Below are positions 43,836-49,652 of a stretch of 49,652 nt of DNA, piece by piece (position 1 is the first letter of the stretch; every line of letters starts with the position of its first letter). A program made the position numbers and the translations under genes. The DNA comes from Lachnotalea glycerini (GTDB lineage: Bacteria; Bacillota; Clostridia; Lachnospirales; Lachnospiraceae), in assembly GCF_003201285.1 (NCBI RefSeq), contig NZ_QICS01000020.1:1-49652 (forward strand), written 5' to 3'. The notes beneath the pieces are model-generated. The model was given only the letters and a program-made list of their open reading frames with translations. It made no database searches and had not been told where the DNA came from.

Positions 43836-44450
43836 TCAGCAGTTAGACTTTGATGAGGATGTAGCTTGGGGTTTAAATGCTGGGGACAAAATTGTATCAT
43901 CAATAAGTATTATACTGTCCTTTGCGTCAGCAAGCCGCTTATTAAGCACTTGACCTTTAAGGCATGCTACAACCGTTATTTTGCCTATGGTACGCAGTAC
44001 TTCAATGACAGGAACATAATCACTGTCACCACTAACCAAGATAGCGCAATCATATGAATTGTGAAATGCCTTTGTGAGCATTTGTGTGGCAATATTAATA
44101 TCTGTACCTTTTTCATCAACAGTGTATGTACTGGAATTTTTAATATCAAATCCTTCTAATTTTCGAATCTGATTTCGACCTTCGATGATATCAAGATATG
44201 GTTTAGTTTTTAAAGTAGACAGCCAATTGTTTGCACCTTTATATGGTTCTATCGAATCCAGTGGTGCTTCTGAAAGTGGAAAAAATATTTGTGTTTTAAT
44301 TAATTCTGAATCAAAAGGCAATTGTTTATGAATTTCTTGTATCAGCCGGGCATAATCAAAAGTTGGTAAAGCTTTTGAATGCTCTTTGTGGTAATATGCC
44401 TGCGCAGCTAAATAAAAATTCATGTGGTCAATAAAAATCATAGTTTTCAT
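43836..44450 (-). CDS. NYN-domain protein, putative ribonuclease (LabA-like)
   Basis: This 204-residue protein has the PIN-like NYN fold with its acidic residues in place: Asp8 in FIDHMNF, Asp117 in KGTDINIATQM, and Asp142 and Asp144 in VSGDSDYVPVI. These would coordinate metal for RNA cleavage. The DUF88/LabA group is widespread, and its targets are usually unknown. It sits alone between the uronic-acid locus and the resistance operon, with its own AGGAGG site and terminator. The leader before it contains a repeated GTATGTACCC element. A role in phage defence or RNA turnover cannot be judged from the neighbours. Confidence 0.88.
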   Translation of the reverse strand: MKTMIFIDHMNFYLAAQAYYHKEHSKALPTFDYARLIQEIHKQLPFDSELIKTQIFFPLSEAPLDSIEPYKGANNWLSTLKTKPYLDIIEGRNQIRKLEGFDIKNSSTYTVDEKGTDINIATQMLTKAFHNSYDCAILVSGDSDYVPVIEVLRTIGKITVVACLKGQVLNKRLADAKDSIILIDDTILSPAFKPQATSSSKSNC

Positions 44451-44474
44451 GGGTTGGTCCTCCTAAAAAGAGTT

Positions 44475-44504
44475 AAGGGTACATACCCCAAAGTACATAC
44501 CCTT
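44475..44504 (-). promoter_or_regulatory. Hairpin and direct repeat in the NYN gene leader
   Basis: AAGGGTA pairs with TACCCTT, and the sequence GTACATACCC occurs twice in direct orientation (44479 and 44493, plus strand). On the minus strand it is followed by CTTTTTAGGAGG, so a terminator-like hairpin abuts the ribosome binding site. It may be a protein or attenuation site. Confidence 0.4.
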
Positions 44505-44661
44505 ACTCCAAAGCGACAAAGACATATGTTCAGTGCCGCTAGCTCTGTTAAGTTTTTATGAGAATTACTTCTCGGTATTATTATTATAGCAGACGGTATG
44601 ATTTATGCAACAGTTTTTTATATAAATACTATCATCAATATCTGCATTTAATACACCATTT

Positions 44662-47094
44662 CTATATATGGAACACCTGACCTTTCGTACCATCGACAAG
44701 GACACTCTCACCATCCTTCAATTGCTTTGTGGCTGTCCCTACAGCCAGCACTGCAGGTATTCCGTATTCCCTGGCAACAATAGCAGCATGGCTCAGCGAT
44801 CCTCCGGTATCCACGATAATTCCCGCTGCAATTCCAAAGAGTGATGTCCACTCCGGATCTGTGTGAGCGCAGACCAGAATGTCTCCGGGCTGCAGCTTAT
44901 CAAACTCTTCCGGACCATTTACAATACAAACAGGTCCTCGTGCTTGACCTGTACTGCCGCTGATTCCAGTGATCTGTCCATTTTTATTTCCAAGTGCATC
45001 CATCATCTGTTTGTTCCAGTAGCCCTCCGCCAATGGCCTTTTCTCTTTTCGGCGGCGAATCGTCTTCCGATCATCCTCCGTAAGTGTGCCTCTTTTGCAT
45101 ATCTCAAACAGTTCATCTGCAAACAGGTAATACAGTTCTGTCATCTCACATTGAAGAAGCTTTGCGCATGTAGTCAGGATTTTTCTGCAGTACAGGAATT
45201 CGGTTTCCCACAGGTACTGACTCGATTCCCGGATGACATGATAGCTACGGAATGCCTTAATCAAGGATTCTGCTTTTTGGAAATTCTTATCTCCTGATAT
45301 CTTTTTTAGGCGGTTAAGCAGGTCTTTGTATTTTTTCATGCCTTCTTCTGCAGAGAGCTCTGCCTTCTGGCCGTTTCGAAGAATTGGACGCAGCACCATA
45401 AGAAACCGGTCAGGGTCTTCGACCCAGGATTTTGCGATAAAGCAATAGCAGTTATAATCAGACTTACTTCCATACTTCTTCAAAAATACATCAAACATAT
45501 CTTTTAGTTGTGTGTTATGGGCAATAACAGTCGCATAATCATGCTTCAGAACAAGCTCCTGAATTGCTCCATCCTTTGAAATCATAGCTGCCATCTGATA
45601 CAATTCCCGGCTAAGATCTGTCGTTACATAAGACAGACCACCTAGCAAATCAAATGAAGTAAACTTAGAATCAACTTTTTTTAGTTGTCTATTCAGAAAT
45701 ATTCCTGCAAAAGCGGAAGGAAACAGAGCATAACGGAACCTATAGTATGCTGTCTTACCAATCATCTCCTTCATTTGCTCCAATACATAACCCGCTTCCT
45801 GTGTATTACCAACTGGAAGTTTCTGTATCTTTTGAAACTCTTTTCTGCACTCTGTCAGGGCATCTTCACCAAGTCTGGAATTTTCGTTGTGATTTTTTAA
45901 TTGTTTAATAAAACTAAGAATGTGGATTATGTTTTTTGTTAGTTTTATCGTATAAGAAGGCATAAAGATGATACCGTCTTCATTCACCGGATACTCTCCA
46001 CTGCTCATATCAATGCCCGCCTCTTCCATAAGTACGGATTTTTGTTTTCCAACCATACCGGCAAAATCGTGATCCAAGGGATAATAAGCCATCGGTGTTT
46101 TCTCCAAATTAAAAAGGAGGGTTTCACGCATTTTGCCTTTTGCGATTTTGACAGGGGGCAAACCCTTAAAATCCTCATCTCCCAACTCTTCATGCTGAGT
46201 GGAGGTCGTGGTGATGCTTCTGGCCTGCAAAATGTATAAGCTTCCCTCTGCAAATGCCCATTCGATATCCATTGGATGCCCGTAATGCACTTCAATCTCC
46301 ATGGACTTTTTAACCAATGTCTGTATTTCTCCCTCTGTTAGTACCTGAATGCTGCGCAAGTTTTCCGGAACGGTTACCGTCTTTGTTCCCTGCATTCCGT
46401 ACACAATTTGTTCCTTCTTGCTTCCGATTGTCACTCGCAGAACCTCTCCGCTTCTGCCGCATAGATACTCATCCGGCGTCACCAGTCCGGATACGACTGC
46501 TTCACCCAGACCATATGAGGCATTGATTAGAATCTCATTCGCATTCCCCGATGTATTTGCAGTGAAAATCACGCCTGCACAGTCACTTTTTACCATCCGC
46601 TGAATGACAACCGCCAGCGAGACTTTCTGATGGTCATACCCCTGCCTGTGTCGGTAAGTGACAGCCCGATCTCCCCAGAGAGAGCTGTAGCATTGCTTTA
46701 TCTTATCCAACAGTTCCTTATCATTGCTCACATTCAGATAGGTTTCCTGCTGTCCTGCAAAACTTGCATCCTCCAGATCCTCCGCCGTCGCAGAAGACCG
46801 AACGGCAACTTGAGCCCCCGCACCGAGACTATGATAAAACATCGTCACTTCTTCACAAATCGCAGAAGGAATTTCCCCCTCAAGAATCGCCTTGCGAATT
46901 GCATCCGCATTCATTGATGCCTGATCAATTCCATTATCCTTCATATAACATTCGTATGCCTGTGCGGTTAGTACCACTCCTTCAGGCACAGGTATTCCGG
47001 CCTTAGTCATTTCACCAAGATTCGCACCTTTCCCTCCTGCAATATTAACATCATCCTTGCATATCTTCTCAAATCCAATAATAAATTGTTTCAT
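44662..47094 (-). CDS. Rifamycin phosphotransferase-like PEP-synthase-family protein
   Basis: This protein of 810 residues has an N-terminal PPDK/PEP-synthase ATP-grasp domain (about 1-310; AGGKGANLGEMTKAGIPVPEG; VAVRSSATAEDLEDASFAGQ; HPMDIEWAF), a middle helical region (about 330-700), and a C-terminal swivelling His domain with GGSLSHAAIVAREYGIPAV. The large PEP/pyruvate-binding TIM barrel of true PEP synthase is absent. This order and size match rifampin phosphotransferases (RPH), which inactivate rifamycins with ATP. The MATE and TetR genes upstream favour a drug-resistance role. The start at 47094 has GGGAGG upstream; an upstream extension to 47175 overlaps the MATE gene. Another small-molecule substrate is possible. 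Confidence 0.8.
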   Translation of the reverse strand: MKQFIIGFEKICKDDVNIAGGKGANLGEMTKAGIPVPEGVVLTAQAYECYMKDNGIDQASMNADAIRKAILEGEIPSAICEEVTMFYHSLGAGAQVAVRSSATAEDLEDASFAGQQETYLNVSNDKELLDKIKQCYSSLWGDRAVTYRHRQGYDHQKVSLAVVIQRMVKSDCAGVIFTANTSGNANEILINASYGLGEAVVSGLVTPDEYLCGRSGEVLRVTIGSKKEQIVYGMQGTKTVTVPENLRSIQVLTEGEIQTLVKKSMEIEVHYGHPMDIEWAFAEGSLYILQARSITTTSTQHEELGDEDFKGLPPVKIAKGKMRETLLFNLEKTPMAYYPLDHDFAGMVGKQKSVLMEEAGIDMSSGEYPVNEDGIIFMPSYTIKLTKNIIHILSFIKQLKNHNENSRLGEDALTECRKEFQKIQKLPVGNTQEAGYVLEQMKEMIGKTAYYRFRYALFPSAFAGIFLNRQLKKVDSKFTSFDLLGGLSYVTTDLSRELYQMAAMISKDGAIQELVLKHDYATVIAHNTQLKDMFDVFLKKYGSKSDYNCYCFIAKSWVEDPDRFLMVLRPILRNGQKAELSAEEGMKKYKDLLNRLKKISGDKNFQKAESLIKAFRSYHVIRESSQYLWETEFLYCRKILTTCAKLLQCEMTELYYLFADELFEICKRGTLTEDDRKTIRRRKEKRPLAEGYWNKQMMDALGNKNGQITGISGSTGQARGPVCIVNGPEEFDKLQPGDILVCAHTDPEWTSLFGIAAGIIVDTGGSLSHAAIVAREYGIPAVLAVGTATKQLKDGESVLVDGTKGQVFHI

Positions 47095-47141
47095 ATTAGC
47101 CTCCCTCTTTCTGTAAAGCAGTGTTAGTTGGGAAAGCCTTA

Positions 47142-48512
47142 TTAACTCTCCCTTGAAGTTAAATATTTTTTCCATGTTTTTATGCCTAGCATCGCCGAGA
47201 ACAGTAGTGCGCCTATGCCTGCAGCCGGTTTTGCCCAGATGATGCCGCTAAGCCCCCAAATTCTCGGAAGAATAAGAATTGCAGGTATAAAAAAAATTCC
47301 GTTCTCACTGATTGTTACCAGTGTTGCTTCCAGAAATCGACCGATATTCTGCAGCAGCATCCCAATAAGTACATAGAATCCCATAAATGGCCAAACCAAA
47401 CATTGTGCCCGTAGAATAGATTCGCTAATTTCCAGTATTTCTTGTTTGTTTGTGAACAAGCCTGTAATTGGTTCAGCGACGTAATAGATTACAGCCGATG
47501 TAACAATCAGAAAAGCTGTTGCGATGATCCACTCATACAGGAACGCTTTTTTGACTCGTTTATAATTTTTTGCTCCATAATTCATTGCACAGATTGGTTG
47601 AAATCCCTGCCCAAAGCCAATAACCAAGGCATAACCCATGGTCAGGATTCTACTTGTGATGGCTATTGCCGCTACAGCACCGCTTCCATATAATCCTGCG
47701 GCTTGGTTAAGAAGAATATTTGAACAACTGCTGATCCCCTGCCTGCAGAAGTTTGGTGCTCCGCCGGCAAGAATTTCAAAAAGATAGTTAAAACGAATAC
47801 GTGAACGAAAGAAACGAATCGGTACATTTCCATGTTTTCCTACAAGATATAGTAGAATCACAAATCCTGCTATCTGTCCAATACAGGTAGCCATTGCAGC
47901 ACCCGCGACATTCCAGTTCATTATCAGAATGAAAATGGGATCAAGAATCATATTCAATATCATACCAATCAATAAACCAATCATTCCATCTTTTGCATTT
48001 CCCTGAAGACGAAGCTGATTGTAGAGAACATTAGCCCCCAACATAAAAGGGATTGAGAAAATGATGATTTTAAGATAAGAAAGGCTTGCCGACAGCATTT
48101 CTTCTGTGACACCCGCACCCAGTAACAAAGCCAACGGCTTAATAAATATAAAGCTAAAAATCATGATAATGATTCCTGCCACGAGGGAAAAAACGAATCC
48201 CGTGACAGCCATTTGCTCCGCTTCGTCCTTATTCTGCTTTCCCAACTGTCTGGCAATATAATTTCCTGAACCATAACCGAACCAGAAACCGACAGCCTGT
48301 ATGATAGACAGAAAAGAAAACACAACTCCAATTGCCGCTGTCCAGTCTGTTCTGTTCAACCTGCCTACAAAATAAGTATCCGACATACTATAAACCGTAC
48401 TTACCATCATGCCAATCATCGTGGGAATTGCCATTTTTATCAATAAGGGTATAAGCGGAGCCGTCGTAAGGCGCATGTATCGCTCTTCCTGCTGACTTTG
48501 ATACGTTATCAT
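47142..48512 (-). CDS. MATE-family multidrug efflux transporter
   Basis: This 456-residue transporter has about twelve membrane helices in two homologous halves. The N-terminal block PLLIKMAIPTMIGMMVSTVY, then SMSDTYFVGRL, is typical of NorM/MepA-like MATE proteins, as is GFGQGFQPICAMNYGAKNYKR in the second half. It would export drugs in exchange for Na+ or H+. Its ATG overlaps the TetR stop codon (ATGA), which points to coupled translation. An internal ATG at 48476 with AGGAAGAG upstream is an alternative start that begins at the family's usual position. The rifamycin phosphotransferase-like gene follows after 47 bases. Confidence 0.92.
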   Translation of the reverse strand: MITYQSQQEERYMRLTTAPLIPLLIKMAIPTMIGMMVSTVYSMSDTYFVGRLNRTDWTAAIGVVFSFLSIIQAVGFWFGYGSGNYIARQLGKQNKDEAEQMAVTGFVFSLVAGIIIMIFSFIFIKPLALLLGAGVTEEMLSASLSYLKIIIFSIPFMLGANVLYNQLRLQGNAKDGMIGLLIGMILNMILDPIFILIMNWNVAGAAMATCIGQIAGFVILLYLVGKHGNVPIRFFRSRIRFNYLFEILAGGAPNFCRQGISSCSNILLNQAAGLYGSGAVAAIAITSRILTMGYALVIGFGQGFQPICAMNYGAKNYKRVKKAFLYEWIIATAFLIVTSAVIYYVAEPITGLFTNKQEILEISESILRAQCLVWPFMGFYVLIGMLLQNIGRFLEATLVTISENGIFFIPAILILPRIWGLSGIIWAKPAAGIGALLFSAMLGIKTWKKYLTSRES

Positions 48513-49123
48513 AATGCTTCTCTTTTCTTTAGAATCATAAATTTGCGTACAGATGAATCACAGAAAGTGAAATAAATCTGTGCAAAATACGGTTCTTTTA
48601 TAATGTCCGCATTCGAGAATAAAATTACCGCTGCAGTGATCGTATTTAACAGGCCATCATAATCCATTTCAGTCTGATAACCATTTTGATTCCAGTATTC
48701 AGATAATCTATGAAGATAATTCAAATAACTACTTCCAATTTGAGTGCGCCCCTCTATCCCACATCTTGTAAAAAATTTTATAGAATCACTGATGCTGTTG
48801 TTAAAGGCCTTATTTTCTTTCAGGTGCATACCTTCGTCATACAACATCTGAACTAAGTATCTGACCGGGTCATCAATTGTATCTCCTTTATTTTTATACC
48901 TTAGCGCCAGCTTTTCATCTACACGAATTTTCATTAATGCCAGTAGAAAAGATTCTTTGCTATCATAAAATGAATAAAAGCTACCCTGTGCAATTCCAAC
49001 CTCCTGTGTCAATTCTTGAATAGACATTTTCTTAATGCCTTTCTCGGCAAACATTCGAAGCCCTACTTTGCGTAATTGTTTCTGAATTTTGATGCGTTCT
49101 TCACCTGAATATGCTTTTCCCAT
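48509..49123 (-). CDS. TetR-family regulator of the MATE/phosphotransferase operon
   Basis: This 204-residue protein has an N-terminal TetR domain (about 10-58; GIKKMSIQELTQEVGIAQGSFYSFYDSKESF) and a helical ligand domain. It is the first gene of the operon and overlaps the MATE start by 4 bases, so it would control its own level together with the resistance genes. The promoter directly upstream has a GGTTAG/CTAACC palindrome between the -35 and -10 boxes, an ideal repressor site. The ribosome site is TAGGAGAAA. The inducing ligand is unknown; a rifamycin or another drug is a reasonable guess. Confidence 0.9.
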   Translation of the reverse strand: MGKAYSGEERIKIQKQLRKVGLRMFAEKGIKKMSIQELTQEVGIAQGSFYSFYDSKESFLLALMKIRVDEKLALRYKNKGDTIDDPVRYLVQMLYDEGMHLKENKAFNNSISDSIKFFTRCGIEGRTQIGSSYLNYLHRLSEYWNQNGYQTEMDYDGLLNTITAAVILFSNADIIKEPYFAQIYFTFCDSSVRKFMILKKREAL

Positions 49124-49163
49124 TATTTTTCTCCTATGAATATTTTATTTTTTCTTCATAGAT

Positions 49164-49192
49164 AGGTTAGCACTGTCTAACCACAATGTCAA
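49164..49192 (-). promoter_or_regulatory. Promoter with TetR-type operator in the spacer
   Basis: On the minus strand, perfect TTGACA (49187-49192), 17 bases, then TAACCT (49164-49169). The inverted repeat GGTTAG (49165-49170) / CTAACC (49177-49182) fills the spacer and overlaps the -10. The layout predicts autorepression of the TetR-MATE-RPH operon. Confidence 0.75.
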
Positions 49193-49254
49193 GAGTTATT
49201 TGCAATTAATCTATAGTCTTATCGAATCATGTTGCAGGCCGCATTTCGTCAGAT

Positions 49255-49445
49255 AAACCTTTGATGAACAGTATAGCTTCTTTGCACAGGATTTCCAAGC
49301 TTTTATCAATGACGATTAAGTACCCGCTAAGTCTCTCTCAGAACTGTTATCTAGCCGTTTTCAACATCTCAAATTTCCAGTTTTCTATCACCCTTTTCTA
49401 TTTCACCCATGGCATGGCGGCACCATTCCTTTCTTTGGGAGTCAC
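49255..49445 (-). pseudogene. Possible decayed coding remnant between the TetR promoter and the intron
   Basis: The stretch 49193-49510 contains no intact gene. One minus-strand frame reads like coding sequence (AMPWVK, then KRVIENWKFEMLKTAR, then ERLSGYLIVIDKSLEILCKE), but three stop codons interrupt it. I do not recognise the protein. It may be a degraded gene in which or beside which the group II intron inserted, or it may be chance. Confidence 0.2.
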
Positions 49446-49510
49446 ATTTTATTTTCAATAAAGGACTAATAAAGGACAAAACAAATTGAATATGTTTTCA
49501 AATACTATAT

Positions 49511-49652
49511 GTAGAGTAGGTCGGAGGTCGCAAGACCTCTTTCCCCTCATCAAACCGTACGTGAGGTTTTCCCTCATACGGCTTTCCGACATTCTTCTTT
49601 CTACAGCTTTACGTCATGCAATCATTTGTTGCAAACCCTTGTCTACTAATTT
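49511..49652 (-). mobile_element. 3' end of a group II intron (domains V and VI), running off the right edge
   Basis: On the minus strand the 34-base domain V is visible at 49552-49585: AGCCGTA pairs with TACGGTT, with the catalytic AGC triad, a TG/CACG internal bulge and an AGG-GAAA-ACCT tip. Domain VI follows, with the GAGGTC-TTGC-GACCTC hairpin, and the intron ends CCTACTCTAC at 49511. The maturase gene would lie beyond the window. The neighbouring resistance operon may have arrived in the same mobile-element-rich region. Confidence 0.85.

Noticed and set aside
44662-47094. Canonical phosphoenolpyruvate synthase or pyruvate phosphate dikinase
   Set aside because: The protein ends with the His domain, and the PEP/pyruvate-binding barrel needed by those enzymes is missing.
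49261-49461. Plus-strand 66-codon frame before the intron
   Set aside because: It has no ribosome site, a hydrophobic antisense-like composition, and lies opposite the decayed minus-strand frame.

Overview
The window is low-GC DNA with strong AGGAGG-type ribosome binding sites, lipoprotein signal peptides, YesM/YesN-type sensor pairs, CUT1 and CUT2 sugar ABC importers and no outer-membrane genes. This points to a Gram-positive, carbohydrate-fermenting clostridium, most likely a Lachnospiraceae-like gut or plant-fibre bacterium. The species cannot be named from this stretch. Almost everything is chromosomal sugar metabolism and sensing. The right end looks more recently acquired.

Region by region. 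1-6360: a minus-strand arabinose operon, araR-araA-araB-araD-transaldolase, with a consensus promoter, an AraR-like operator, a terminator, and a probable group II intron fragment at the very edge. 6361-11268: an FtsX-type ABC exporter with a long coiled coil, its ATPase, and a divergent TetR regulator. 11304-21246: a sugar-sensing operon (AraC-type response regulator, YesM-type kinase, two membrane-anchored sugar-binding proteins) next to the CUT2 importer it probably controls (ChvE-like lipoprotein, ATPase, permease). 21554-25331: a small membrane protein, then a three-gene cassette of a VTC-type polyphosphate polymerase, a DUF4956 membrane protein and a Cthe_2159-like surface beta-helix lipoprotein. 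25658-27835: a truncated MocR-type regulator divergent from an intact aminotransferase. 27883-30371: a GGDEF/HD-GYP cyclic-di-GMP protein whose putative mRNA leader is a tandemly duplicated, structured element of about 110 nt. 30471-43583: a uronic-acid oligosaccharide utilisation locus with a CUT1 importer, DUF624 protein, GH88 hydrolase, discoidin-like protein, its own kinase and regulator pair, a DUF2264 protein and a heparinase II/III-like lyase. 43836-44450: a NYN-domain putative nuclease. 44662-49123: a TetR-MATE-rifamycin phosphotransferase-like operon. 49511-49652: the 3' end of a group II intron.

How it fits together. Two independent kinase/regulator systems each sit beside a sugar importer. 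The two operons of the uronic-acid locus appear to share a promoter-proximal motif at nearly the same distance from the same -10 hexamer, which suggests joint control by the regulator encoded between them. A repeat of about 115 bp occurs twice, at 16.9 kb and 40.1 kb. One copy has supplied the end of a response-regulator gene, the other contains a short open frame.

The best candidates for something undescribed are the tandem leader RNA in front of the cyclic-di-GMP gene, the dispersed structured repeat, the two-binding-protein sensing operon and the polyphosphate polymerase/DUF4956/beta-helix cassette. No tRNA, rRNA, CRISPR array or replication origin was seen.
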